DNA of 16,522 nt from an uncultured Acinetobacter sp. (GTDB taxonomy: Bacteria > Pseudomonadota > Gammaproteobacteria > Pseudomonadales > Moraxellaceae). The DNA lies in assembly GCF_943914805.1 (NCBI RefSeq), contig NZ_CALUDM010000084.1, positions 1-16,522 of the forward strand, in the 5' to 3' direction. Below the pieces are notes generated by a model. The model saw only the letters and a program-made list of their open reading frames with translations, did no database searches and was not told the origin of the DNA. Shown here one piece after another: positions 6,742 to 14,487 of this stretch. A program made the translations under genes and the position numbers. The first letter of the stretch is position 1, and each line of letters opens with the position of its first letter.

Positions 6742-7560
6742 TTACTCAATAACCTTGTTACTGAAATAAGCATCAAATCGACAGGCATCGCCTTGCCATT
6801 GATGATCTGGCTGTTGATCATTTAAAAACACAGCCAGTCTAGGTCGTTTTACCACAACTCGCTTGGCAATTTGCTGTGCTAAGACTAAAAGATGATCCCC
6901 TAAATCCATTTCACCATCTTCAGGTAAAAGCATATGTAACAATTGCATTTGTTTTTTGACTTGAGCTTGCTTTTTAATTGCCTGCTGATTTTGATCCCGT
7001 TGTGGAAACATTGGGTCTAAATAAACTACATCGACTTTTTTATTTTCAAGAATCGCTTGATTAAGATATTCACTGGAATCAGCAAAAATCAATTGAATCC
7101 GACTGACCACTTTCGATAAAAATGGATCATTTTCAGCTTGCGTTTTGGAATCTTCCAATAATGTAAATAAAATCGGATGGCGTTCGATCAAACTGACTTC
7201 AGCGCCTAAACAAGCCATTAACAAGGTGTCATGTCCTAGACCTGCTGTTGCATCAATCAACGAAGGTTTTTCAGCAATATTACAAGCACGTGCAATCATT
7301 TCAGATTTAATACTGGCACGTTTTAATCGTGGAATCTCAGCTTTCCAGTCTGGCTGCATTTTCATGCCATTGGCGCATAAACTTAAACCCGATGTATCTA
7401 CACATAAAGCGATGTCAGGGTTTAATCTTAAAAAACGTGCATTGAGTTTTTCAATGATTTCAACATTTACACTCACACCACGTGAAGAAAGCACAGTTTG
7501 ATAAGACTGTGCTTCCTCTAAAAATGTGGATTCAGTAAATAAGCGAATATCGCTTACCAT
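6742..7560 (-). CDS. rsmJ: 16S rRNA (guanine-1516-N2)-methyltransferase
   Basis: A 272-residue cytosolic class I methyltransferase of the RsmJ (YhiQ) family, which methylates G1516 of 16S rRNA using S-adenosylmethionine. The AdoMet-binding motif IDATAGLGHD is at 102-111, followed by an acidic residue ending the second strand in SLIERHP (123-129). The catalytic-type motif YLDPMFPQR is at 180-188, and VVKRPR (237-242) is typical of the family. The open frame extends to 7620, but the ATG at 7560 has GGAG five bases upstream and gives the usual RsmJ length. It overlaps the end of uppP by 7 bases, so its ribosome binding site lies inside uppP and translation is probably coupled. It ends the tsaB-uppP-rsmJ unit. 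Confidence 0.93.
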   Translation of the reverse strand: MVSDIRLFTESTFLEEAQSYQTVLSSRGVSVNVEIIEKLNARFLRLNPDIALCVDTSGLSLCANGMKMQPDWKAEIPRLKRASIKSEMIARACNIAEKPSLIDATAGLGHDTLLMACLGAEVSLIERHPILFTLLEDSKTQAENDPFLSKVVSRIQLIFADSSEYLNQAILENKKVDVVYLDPMFPQRDQNQQAIKKQAQVKKQMQLLHMLLPEDGEMDLGDHLLVLAQQIAKRVVVKRPRLAVFLNDQQPDHQWQGDACRFDAYFSNKVIE

Positions 7561-8378
7561 AATCTCCAACCTGTTAATGCAAATAATAAGATCAATAGCC
7601 CTGATGCAACACGATACCAAGCAAAGACCATAAAGTTACGCTTAGAAACATAAGCCACCAAAACACGAATCAAAATCAAAGCCGAAACAAAAGATACAAT
7701 TAAACCAACAAAAAATACGGTCCAATCTTGTGTTGTTTGATAGATATGATAATTTTTTAACAGATCCAATAAACCTGCACCAACAATGACAGGAATACCT
7801 AGAAAAAAAGAAAACTCAGTGGCTGCTTTACGTGACACACCAAGCATCATACCACCAATAATGGTTGCCCCAGAACGTGAAGTTCCAGGAATAAGCGCCA
7901 GTACTTGAATTAAACCAATATAAATTGCTTCTTTAATTGAAATATTTTCAACTTCAGCAGCATTGACTTTAAGGGGATGCTTTTCAACCCACCAAATCAC
8001 CAAGCCACCAACAATTAAACCGATTGCAACAGAAATATCATTAAATAATAAAGTTTTTACAGTATCGCCAAAAGTTAGCCCCACAATCATGATTGGGATA
8101 GAGGCAACAATAATACTGATACCAAGATGTCGACCTTTCTTCTCACCTGTAAACAAGCCAATTGCAGCACCCCAAAGTTTTCCCCAATATTGATAAATTA
8201 CTGCTGCAATTGCACCCATTTGAATAGCAACAACAAATAAATCACTTTTTTCTTTGGTCCAAAAGTTCATTAATTCAGAAGCAAGAATTAAATGACCAGT
8301 ACTTGAAATAGGTAAGAATTCAGTAATACCTTCAACAATACCCATGATAGCTGCTTTTAAAAGCAGTAAAAGATCCAT
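7554..8378 (-). CDS. uppP: Undecaprenyl-diphosphatase (bacitracin resistance protein)
   Basis: A polytopic inner-membrane enzyme of 274 residues. It removes a phosphate from undecaprenyl diphosphate so the lipid carrier can be reused for peptidoglycan and other surface polymers; overproduction gives bacitracin resistance in other bacteria. Both signature motifs are intact: EGITEFLPISSTGH (16-29), holding Glu16, Glu20 and His29, and PGTSRSGAT (164-172), holding Arg168. These match the Glu17, Glu21, His30 and Arg174 active site known in E. coli. About eight hydrophobic segments can be seen. The open frame begins at a TTG (8384), but AGGA lies 6 bases before the ATG at 8378, so the ATG is preferred. 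It lies 32 bases after tsaB and overlaps rsmJ by 7 bases. Confidence 0.97.
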   Translation of the reverse strand: MDLLLLLKAAIMGIVEGITEFLPISSTGHLILASELMNFWTKEKSDLFVVAIQMGAIAAVIYQYWGKLWGAAIGLFTGEKKGRHLGISIIVASIPIMIVGLTFGDTVKTLLFNDISVAIGLIVGGLVIWWVEKHPLKVNAAEVENISIKEAIYIGLIQVLALIPGTSRSGATIIGGMMLGVSRKAATEFSFFLGIPVIVGAGLLDLLKNYHIYQTTQDWTVFFVGLIVSFVSALILIRVLVAYVSKRNFMVFAWYRVASGLLILLFALTGWRLW

Positions 8379-8410
8379 GTTCAATCCTAAAATTTAAAGC
8401 TAAAAAACGA

Positions 8411-9076
8411 TTATGGTTTACCTTGTTCTGCAATTTTTTTCCACGCATCATCACGTAAATATACGGGCAAAGCTTGTTCAGCGCTGAACCAATGTTTTTC
8501 AATTGCGTTTTGACGTGCAATCGTTGCTATGTCTTCAGCAGTTGCAGTAATGTGGCGCAACTCTATCGCCTCTTCCTTAACTAAAGCTGAACCAGAGCCA
8601 ACCAAAGTGTATTTTTGATATTCAACAGCAAGTTGATAGTCGAGTAGCTTTTCTTCATCTACGAGTTGCATAATATTATTTTGGTCAAGCTTAAAGCTCG
8701 CCATATAGACTTCTTTCATTCGAGCATCTAGAACTGCTGTTACTTCAGTCAGTTGCAATAATCTAAATGCAGCTTGAGCGAGTGCTTGTAAAGTTGAAAC
8801 AGGAATGACTGGAATATCATTTGCCCATGCCAAAGCTTGCGTCACAGCCGCATTGATACGTACACCACTAAATGAGCCCGGCCCACGACTAAAAGCAATC
8901 GCTGTAAGCTGCTCATTTTTAATCTGTGTTTGCTCGAAGCCCTGCTCAATCATTGGTAAAATGGTTTGAGTTTGTGCCTTTGCTCGTTCATCAAGTTGAA
9001 AATATAGCGTTTTTGTTTCATCAACAATTGAAACGGAACACTGCTCATTGGCAGTTTCCAATGCCAGCAATTTCAT
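8411..9076 (-). CDS. tsaB: tRNA threonylcarbamoyladenosine biosynthesis protein TsaB
   Basis: A 221-residue cytosolic protein with an ASKHA fold. TsaB is the scaffold that binds TsaD and TsaE, and with TsaC makes the t6A37 modification of tRNAs reading ANN codons. It starts with LALETANEQCSVS (4-16), carries the diagnostic FSRGPGSFSGVR (62-73), and has VLDARMKEVY (115-124), a typical TsaB segment. Length is near the usual value. The start was set at the ATG (9076) because AAGG lies 6 bases upstream; the frame itself extends to a TTG at 9082. It is the first gene of the unit with uppP and rsmJ. The upstream region has a possible -10 (TATCAT, 9109-9114) and a short palindrome. Confidence 0.95.
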   Translation of the reverse strand: MKLLALETANEQCSVSIVDETKTLYFQLDERAKAQTQTILPMIEQGFEQTQIKNEQLTAIAFSRGPGSFSGVRINAAVTQALAWANDIPVIPVSTLQALAQAAFRLLQLTEVTAVLDARMKEVYMASFKLDQNNIMQLVDEEKLLDYQLAVEYQKYTLVGSGSALVKEEAIELRHITATAEDIATIARQNAIEKHWFSAEQALPVYLRDDAWKKIAEQGKP

Positions 9077-9137
9077 GCACAACCTTAACTGTATTAAAAA
9101 TGCTGACTATGATACTCCACTCATTTCAAGAGTGCGA

Positions 9138-9148
9138 GCGCTTAGCGC
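9138..9148. promoter_or_regulatory. Palindrome upstream of tsaB
   Basis: GCGCTTAGCGC is a perfect palindrome around a central T. It stands out as GC-rich in AT-rich DNA, about 62-72 bases upstream of the tsaB ATG and just upstream of a possible -10 (TATCAT at 9109-9114, minus strand). It may be an operator; no known site is recognised. Confidence 0.3.
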
Positions 9149-9183
9149 CAAAGCGAAAGATATAAAAAGATTGCATAAAAAAA

Positions 9184-9201
9184 CCAAGAAACAATTCTTG
9201 G
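9184..9201 (-). terminator. Rho-independent terminator after the gamma carbonic anhydrase gene
   Basis: A 7-bp perfect stem, CCAAGAA (9184-9190) with TTCTTGG (9195-9201), has a 4-base loop. Read on the minus strand it is followed by a long T-run (eight). It lies 30 bases after the carbonic anhydrase stop and isolates tsaB-uppP-rsmJ from the upstream unit. Confidence 0.88.
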
Positions 9202-9231
9202 CTTTTTATCAACTTTAAAGCGAATTAAAAA

Positions 9232-9768
9232 TCATTTTTCGAATTGAAACGCTTCTAATTCTATAAAATCTTTATAATGAGAAGCATAATGCAAGGCGCT
9301 CATTTTCAATAAATTTTCTGCATTTTCATCCAAAGTGCGTACAACCTTGCCTGGTGATCCAACCACCAGTGAATTATCTGGAATCACTTTGCCTTCTGGA
9401 ATTAAACTGTTTGCCCCAATGATACAATTTTTTCCAATCACAGCATTGTTGAGGATAACGGCATTGATGCCAATTAAGCTATTATCGCCAATGGTACAAC
9501 CATGCAACATGGCTTGATGTCCAATGGTGACATAGTTTCCAACGTTCAACTCGATACCGGCATCGGTATGCAAAACCGCATTTTCCTGAACATTACTAAA
9601 ATCGCCAATTCGAATTTTAGAATTGTCCGCGCGGATAACTGCACCAAACCAAACACTAACTTGCTGACCAAACTCAACTCGACCAATAACGGTTGCGTTA
9701 TCTGCAACCCAGCCATCAAAAGGTTCATGCAATGCTTTCGGTGCAAAACCCTTAAATTTGTACATCAT
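9232..9768 (-). CDS. Gamma carbonic anhydrase family protein (YrdA/PaaY-like)
   Basis: A 178-residue protein with a left-handed beta-helix built from hexapeptide repeats (about 22-135), followed by a C-terminal helix (145-172). The three zinc ligands of the gamma-class carbonic anhydrase fold are present: His67 (VLHTD), His84 and His89 (IGHQAMLHGC). Members form trimers; some hydrate CO2 or hydrolyse thioesters, while others are inactive, so the real substrate is uncertain. Tandem ATGs at 9768 and 9765 follow AAGGA at a slightly long spacing. The gene lies 24 bases after the Nudix CoA hydrolase gene, so the two are probably cotranscribed, and a strong terminator follows. PaaY is a close family name, but no phenylacetate genes are nearby, so no symbol is given. 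Confidence 0.92.
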   Translation of the reverse strand: MMYKFKGFAPKALHEPFDGWVADNATVIGRVEFGQQVSVWFGAVIRADNSKIRIGDFSNVQENAVLHTDAGIELNVGNYVTIGHQAMLHGCTIGDNSLIGINAVILNNAVIGKNCIIGANSLIPEGKVIPDNSLVVGSPGKVVRTLDENAENLLKMSALHYASHYKDFIELEAFQFEK

Positions 9769-9792
9769 AACAACTATTCCTTGTGTAACTGA

Positions 9793-10416
9793 TTACTTTT
9801 TATTAAAAAATTTTGAAGTCAACGTCGGCGGATTAAGCAAAAAAGGCCAGTTTTTTTGATAGTCCAAACCATACTTAAACAGTGAAATTAAAATTCGTGC
9901 AGTTAGACCCCAAATGACTTCATTCTCAATTCTTAAACTGGGAAAATAAACAGATTGATGTGCAAGACGAACTTCATAAGGAATCGGTTGGGCTTCCATC
10001 ATTTTTTTAATTGGCGCATAAAAAATACGATCAATTTCAGTTGGTTGAGCGATTAAATTTACATCTGGAGGAATAAGACCTACAACAGGTTTTACAGTCA
10101 TTCCACTTTTCGCCCGCTCCATTGGTAAATCACCGATCAACTGCACGTCAAAAGGATTTAATGCCGTTTCTTCCCATGCCTCACGCAATGCAACAACAAT
10201 ATTACTGGTATCATTAGGATCGCGCTTACCACCTGGAAAAGAAACCTCGCCTGCATGATTGGATAAATAAACAGATCGTCTTGTCAGTAATATTTTAGGA
10301 TCGGCTTCCTGAGTAATTGCAACCAGTACTGCGGCCTTGGCAGGGTGTGTTCTTTTGCCAAAACGTAATCGATTTTGCAATACTTGGGTTAACTCATGAT
10401 CCTGCATTAATGACAC
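9793..10416 (-). CDS. Nudix hydrolase, probable CoA pyrophosphatase (NudL-like)
   Basis: A 207-residue cytosolic Nudix protein. The Nudix box is at 62-84, starting GGKRDPND and ending ALREAWEET, with the metal-binding Glu residues (79, 82, 83) kept. Just before it is the CoA-specific UPF0035-type signature LLTRRSVYLSNHAGEVSF (43-60). The C-terminal WGLTARIL (169-176) is also typical. Members split CoA into 3',5'-ADP and 4'-phosphopantetheine, so a role in CoA turnover is inferred. The start is ambiguous: a GTG at 10416 has AAGG 5 bases upstream, while the ATG at 10407 has only AAGAG at 8 bases; I used the GTG. The gene diverges from another Nudix gene across a short gap and is followed at 24 bases by the carbonic anhydrase gene. 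Confidence 0.92.
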   Translation of the reverse strand: MSLMQDHELTQVLQNRLRFGKRTHPAKAAVLVAITQEADPKILLTRRSVYLSNHAGEVSFPGGKRDPNDTSNIVVALREAWEETALNPFDVQLIGDLPMERAKSGMTVKPVVGLIPPDVNLIAQPTEIDRIFYAPIKKMMEAQPIPYEVRLAHQSVYFPSLRIENEVIWGLTARILISLFKYGLDYQKNWPFLLNPPTLTSKFFNKK

Positions 10417-10467
10417 TCTTGCCTTTTTGTTCTATTTACATCATATATGAAATTTTATAGATAAGGC

Positions 10468-10473
10468 TATAAA
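10468..10473 (+). promoter_or_regulatory. Possible -10 element of the zinc-ribbon Nudix gene
   Basis: TATAAA in the 83-base gap between the divergent Nudix genes would start transcription near 10480. No good -35 is seen, so this is tentative. Confidence 0.25.
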
Positions 10474-10532
10474 TGATGCGAAACTAAAATTTTTCAGTTA
10501 TGCTGAGTTATCTCAAATTTACAATGAAGCTT

Positions 10533-11081
10533 ATGAGTTTTTGCACTATTTGTGGTCAAACGACAATAGAAAAAATACCATTAGGTGATCAAAAAATCCG
10601 TAAAGTCTGTACCAACTGCGGTACGATTCATTATGTCAATCCCAAAGTGATCTGCGGTGCGCTCGCCATTTGGGACAATAAAGTTTTGCTGTGTCGCCGT
10701 GCAATTGAGCCACGTTATGGTTTATGGACTCTTCCTGCTGGATATATGGAACTGTTTGAAACAATGGAAGAAGGTGCAGCACGCGAAACACGTGAAGAAT
10801 CTGAAGCCGAAGTAGAAATCGAACAATTGTACTGCATGTACAATATTCCTCGTATCGGGCAAATTTACGTATTATTCAAAACACACATTAAAGATGGTGT
10901 ATTTGGCGCTGGTGAAGAAACCATTGAAAGCCGTTTATTTGAAGAGCATGAAATTCCTTGGAATGATTTAGCTTTTCCAAGTGTGGAACGAACGCTCAGA
11001 CATTATTTTGAAGATCGTAAAAATAATACTTTCCCAATGCATATCGAAACTTTAGGTACTCGTTTAGATCAAACGGGTTGA
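10533..11081 (+). CDS. Zinc-ribbon Nudix hydrolase
   Basis: The only plus-strand gene. The protein begins MSFCTICG and carries an N-terminal zinc ribbon with two CxxC pairs (CTIC and CTNC, 22 residues apart) before a Nudix domain. The Nudix box runs from GYMELFETMEEG to RETREES, with the G-x5-E-x7-RE-x2-EE pattern; the usual late Gly is replaced by Glu. The zinc ribbon plus Nudix layout recalls NADH pyrophosphatase NudC, but the SQPWPFPxS-type NudC motif is absent, so the substrate (a nucleoside diphosphate derivative) is unknown. The frame is open from an ATG at 10500 (193 residues); ATGs at 10524 and 10533 are alternatives. None has a clear ribosome binding site; I chose 10533 because it opens directly on the ribbon, with GAAG 3 bases upstream. 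Confidence 0.88.
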   Translation: MSFCTICGQTTIEKIPLGDQKIRKVCTNCGTIHYVNPKVICGALAIWDNKVLLCRRAIEPRYGLWTLPAGYMELFETMEEGAARETREESEAEVEIEQLYCMYNIPRIGQIYVLFKTHIKDGVFGAGEETIESRLFEEHEIPWNDLAFPSVERTLRHYFEDRKNNTFPMHIETLGTRLDQTG

Positions 11082-11098
11082 TATTATTAACGAGTAAT

Positions 11099-11135
11099 AA
11101 AAATGCCCCTAATCAAATTTCATTGGGGCATTTTT
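11099..11135. terminator. Bidirectional terminator between the convergent Nudix gene and filF
   Basis: A strong 11-bp stem, AAAAATGCCCC (11099-11109) with GGGGCATTTTT (11125-11135), has a 15-base loop. The A/T arms give a T-run on either strand. It lies 17 bases after the plus-strand Nudix stop and about 33 bases after the filF stop, serving both. Confidence 0.92.
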
Positions 11136-11168
11136 ACAAGCAAGTGTTTAATAAATAAACAAATTTTA

Positions 11169-13115
11169 CTATTTAGTCTTCACCGTATAACAACTTGGTA
11201 AACTGACTGCTAATGTTCCTGAAACTCGTTTTGCCAACTCAGTTTGATCAGGTGTTACCTTATCTTTATTCGCTTCTACATTATTATAAATGGCTTGGTA
11301 AACTGCTTGTAAATTCAACCAAGTTGCTTGAGTCGTGGTATCACCCTTCCAACTAGTAATATTGACACCGCTTGAAGTATTTTGTTCATTAATCAATCTT
11401 TGAAGGTTTAAACGAATACCACCTGAAGCAATTGCAGTATTTTCAAGATTAGAACCATCTGTAGGTGAAATAACGAGGGTTTCATTTAAACCCAGTAACG
11501 CACCATCAAGCTTACCAAAGATTGGATTGGCTAAAATCATACGTAAGGTAATTGATTTCTCTACATTACCATTGATATAAGCAGTACCTGTCGTCCCTAC
11601 ACGATATTGTTGTACATCAGAATTATTGTAGCGATAAGTGGTTTTATCAAAATTCTCACTATCACAACGTGTACCTGATAAATCAGTTGCAGAGGTCATA
11701 TTGGTACGAATATCACCATTTTCATCAATCACAATACCTAAAGTCTGAGTTCGCGGTGTAATATCTTGATTATCAAAAGTAAATGCTAAATTCACATACA
11801 ATGGGAAATAATATTTTTCACCCGTTTTTACCGTATTTGGTGTGAGGAAAACTTTTTTATCTAAATAGTTAGCAGGATTAGTTTTATAAACATCAATACT
11901 TCCTGAAAGTTGATCACCATTTAAAGTCTGACGCCATTTACCATAAACAGTGTTATCTGTTGGTGCTGTCGATGTTCCTGTCGCGCGCTTATACATATAT
12001 TCTGTACCCGCGATATTAGTATTGTTGACTAAAGTACCTTGATAAATTTCTAATTTATCCGTGGCATTACTGTCTGACTTAAACTCTAAAGGTTTTTCTA
12101 TTTTACGTGATAATGGGCTAATCCAGCCTTGCTGTGCATTAACATTTAATTTCTGCGGAAGAGCTTGATTTAATAACACAAATCTTAATAATGAATCAGC
12201 AATTGTACTTCCCTCAACCTTTTGAGGTACCCCCACCCACTGCATACCATAGCCCATTGAATAACCTTGGCGGTCTGTGACGAGGTACATATTGGCAATA
12301 GATTCATTCTTGGTATTTAAATCACTCTTACCTGTAAAACCTTGAATATCAACATTTGCTCCACTAAAAATCAGGAAGTTTGTTGAATAAATATTCACTA
12401 GAGATTGTTGAATTAAGCGCTTTGCAGTTACTTGTGCTGTATTTTCATCAATTGCGCCCACATTCAACCACGGCTTTAATTTTTCAACATAAGTACCATC
12501 TAAAAAGTCAGCTGGACCTACATCTGTTGTTAAATTTTTCAAATTATTTTTAAGCGTTTGTCCCAACTCCATGGGTTGTACATCACCCGCTTGGTTGGCT
12601 TCTTGTTCTACAGCAGCCGCTTGTAATACACGAACTAAACCGACCATCACTTTAAATGTATCATCGCTCATGGTCATGCTTGTCGGTGCTTTACCTGTCA
12701 TCGCACTTGCAATATCAATTAAGCCTATAGCCGCAGGTTGTCCAGCAACTTTTAATGGTCTAATTTTAGCAAGATCAACATCACCCAGTGTGACTTTACG
12801 TACAGACTCAGAGCCTTGAATAAAGAACTTGGCTTTATCTCCAATTAGACAACCACCTAGAGCCAAACCACCTTCTATTTTCGTTGTATAGTGATTTTGC
12901 GTGTCCGTACTACAGTCAAAATTTAAACCAGCAACAGGATAATCAACATAGAAACCTAAACACTTTTCAGTCGAATCTGCATCACATCCATTGGTATAAG
13001 TTTTGATCCCTTGATATGGGTTTTCATGAACCGTTGAACTTTCACCACCACAGCCAGTGAGAGCGAGTGTTAAACCAGTTAAAACAAAAGGGGCTAAAAA
13101 TCTTTTTTTCATCAT
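11169..13115 (-). CDS. filF: Putative pilus system lipoprotein FilF
   Basis: A large secreted lipoprotein of 648 residues. MMKKRF leads a hydrophobic stretch to the lipobox LTGC, giving an acylated Cys22; the following Gly is compatible with sorting to the outer membrane. The mature N-terminal region has four Cys (44, 52, 68, 89), which could form disulfides, and includes CLGFYVDYPVAGLNFDC. Two further Cys occur near the C-terminal third and at the extreme C-terminus. The rest shows no catalytic motif that I recognise. I name it FilF by recalled similarity and by gene order; the function is not established. The frame extends to a GTG at 13136, but AAGGA overlapping the filE stop lies 4 and 7 bases before ATGs at 13115 and 13112. 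The gap to filE is 7 bases, so they are cotranscribed. Confidence 0.85.
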   Translation of the reverse strand: MMKKRFLAPFVLTGLTLALTGCGGESSTVHENPYQGIKTYTNGCDADSTEKCLGFYVDYPVAGLNFDCSTDTQNHYTTKIEGGLALGGCLIGDKAKFFIQGSESVRKVTLGDVDLAKIRPLKVAGQPAAIGLIDIASAMTGKAPTSMTMSDDTFKVMVGLVRVLQAAAVEQEANQAGDVQPMELGQTLKNNLKNLTTDVGPADFLDGTYVEKLKPWLNVGAIDENTAQVTAKRLIQQSLVNIYSTNFLIFSGANVDIQGFTGKSDLNTKNESIANMYLVTDRQGYSMGYGMQWVGVPQKVEGSTIADSLLRFVLLNQALPQKLNVNAQQGWISPLSRKIEKPLEFKSDSNATDKLEIYQGTLVNNTNIAGTEYMYKRATGTSTAPTDNTVYGKWRQTLNGDQLSGSIDVYKTNPANYLDKKVFLTPNTVKTGEKYYFPLYVNLAFTFDNQDITPRTQTLGIVIDENGDIRTNMTSATDLSGTRCDSENFDKTTYRYNNSDVQQYRVGTTGTAYINGNVEKSITLRMILANPIFGKLDGALLGLNETLVISPTDGSNLENTAIASGGIRLNLQRLINEQNTSSGVNITSWKGDTTTQATWLNLQAVYQAIYNNVEANKDKVTPDQTELAKRVSGTLAVSLPSCYTVKTK

Positions 13116-13122
13116 TACGTCC

Positions 13123-14487
13123 TTACTGAATAACACTCAGCTTAATTTGTCCATGATTTGTTAATTGTTTATTTTCAACATCTATTGCTGAGGATAAAGG
13201 GGTTAAAAACAAATAAACTGCTTTTTCAGGCTTTCTCAATACACCTTCCATCGCAGAAAATTGTAAATTGTTATCTTGCATATCTTCATTTTTGAAGCCA
13301 CTTACACCTTCCAAAACACAACCTTGCTGATCAAGAAAAACCACTAAAGGCCAGTAATAAGAAGGAATTTTTGAAGAGGATGCATACGAGGTCAGTAAAA
13401 CATTTTGCACTTGAGGATCTAATTCAACAACTTCGTAGGCAAAATTTTCTTTAATCGGTGCTACAGGCCAAATCCCAACTTCTTGATTCTTTGTCGATAG
13501 TTTTTTTGCTTTTAAAATTTTCTTACCTGTAAAACAACTTTTTTCAAGATTTTGCACGACTTCATTTTGTGGTAATCGATAATAAGTCGGTGCAAGTACA
13601 ATCGCTTTTTTTTCTACAGGTTTTGAATTACCACGAATACGATCCAATAAACTCGCACTTAATCCTTTTTGACGTTCAATCGTTTCATAACGTCCATGCA
13701 CAGCACCAACTTCTGGCGTCATATAGAATCGTTTTTTACCTTCTAAATTAAATTCTTGGTCTTCCAAATATTCATTATTGACGTACTTTTGACCATCAAT
13801 CACTGTAAAAGGACTATTTTCAGTTTCTTTTTGCGGTTCTTGAGCTTGGGATGGCTCTAAATTTTGCACAGAAGATTCATCAATAGTAACTGTTTGTTCA
13901 GTAGTTTTAGATGGACGAATAACTGGTGCAGATGATGATTCTATGACTGATTTTTGCTGGGTTTTTACCACCACACGGGTATCCGCTTTTGACTTTTGAT
14001 TAGATTCATTTTGAATTATTTTTTGTTCAACAACGATTTGTTTTTGCTGCTGCACTTTCTGATGTTGTACGGCTTGATACTGACTCTTTTGTGCTGATAC
14101 TGGCTCAGATTCATTTAGTTTGGATGTTGGAGCCTCTACATAAACTTTTGCATCTTGATTTGGATTATTTTTTAAAATAGGTGCTGACTTAATCTGTTGA
14201 TTCGTAGATTCAATTTTTTGTGTCTTTTCAACCGTTAAATGATCTGTTTTTATTGAATTTAATTCGGAATGCTTAGGTGTTTCAGTTTGTGGTTGCTCTT
14301 TTTTAGGCAACTCTTTCTGAGATATTTCTTTCGGCTTTTCTATAGGTTTTTGTACAATCATTGGATGGCCATCAGGTCCAATGATTGTATAAAAATTTGC
14401 AGCATAAGGCGTTGTTATGGCTAGACTCATTCCTAAGACTAGCCATAATGGTTTTAAAGCTTGTGTATTGCTCATTTTCAAACGCAT
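13123..14487 (-). CDS. filE: Putative pilus assembly protein FilE
   Basis: A 454-residue secreted protein. A signal peptide (about 1-29, ending TTPYA) is followed by YTIIGPDGHPMIVQKP, which recalls the start of DUF4124-type periplasmic proteins. Residues about 45-225 are low-complexity, rich in Gln, Lys, Glu, Ser and Pro, and probably unfolded or partly helical, like a spacer across the periplasm. A folded C-terminal domain (about 235-454) follows, with two Cys (318 and 390) that could pair. No enzyme motif was found. The start was set at the ATG at 14487, which overlaps the filD stop as TAATG; ATGs at 14493 and 14475 are alternatives. It sits between filD and filF with almost no gaps, supporting a joint envelope role. 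Identification rests on recalled similarity and gene order. Confidence 0.8.
   Translation of the reverse strand: MRLKMSNTQALKPLWLVLGMSLAITTPYAANFYTIIGPDGHPMIVQKPIEKPKEISQKELPKKEQPQTETPKHSELNSIKTDHLTVEKTQKIESTNQQIKSAPILKNNPNQDAKVYVEAPTSKLNESEPVSAQKSQYQAVQHQKVQQQKQIVVEQKIIQNESNQKSKADTRVVVKTQQKSVIESSSAPVIRPSKTTEQTVTIDESSVQNLEPSQAQEPQKETENSPFTVIDGQKYVNNEYLEDQEFNLEGKKRFYMTPEVGAVHGRYETIERQKGLSASLLDRIRGNSKPVEKKAIVLAPTYYRLPQNEVVQNLEKSCFTGKKILKAKKLSTKNQEVGIWPVAPIKENFAYEVVELDPQVQNVLLTSYASSSKIPSYYWPLVVFLDQQGCVLEGVSGFKNEDMQDNNLQFSAMEGVLRKPEKAVYLFLTPLSSAIDVENKQLTNHGQIKLSVIQ

Noticed and set aside
7145..7501. 118-codon plus-strand open frame opposite rsmJ
   Set aside because: It lies entirely inside the well-supported rsmJ gene, and its translation shows no recognisable family or start signal.
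9502..9792. 96-codon plus-strand open frame opposite the gamma carbonic anhydrase gene
   Set aside because: It is the antisense shadow of the hexapeptide-repeat gene, and no promoter or ribosome binding site supports it.
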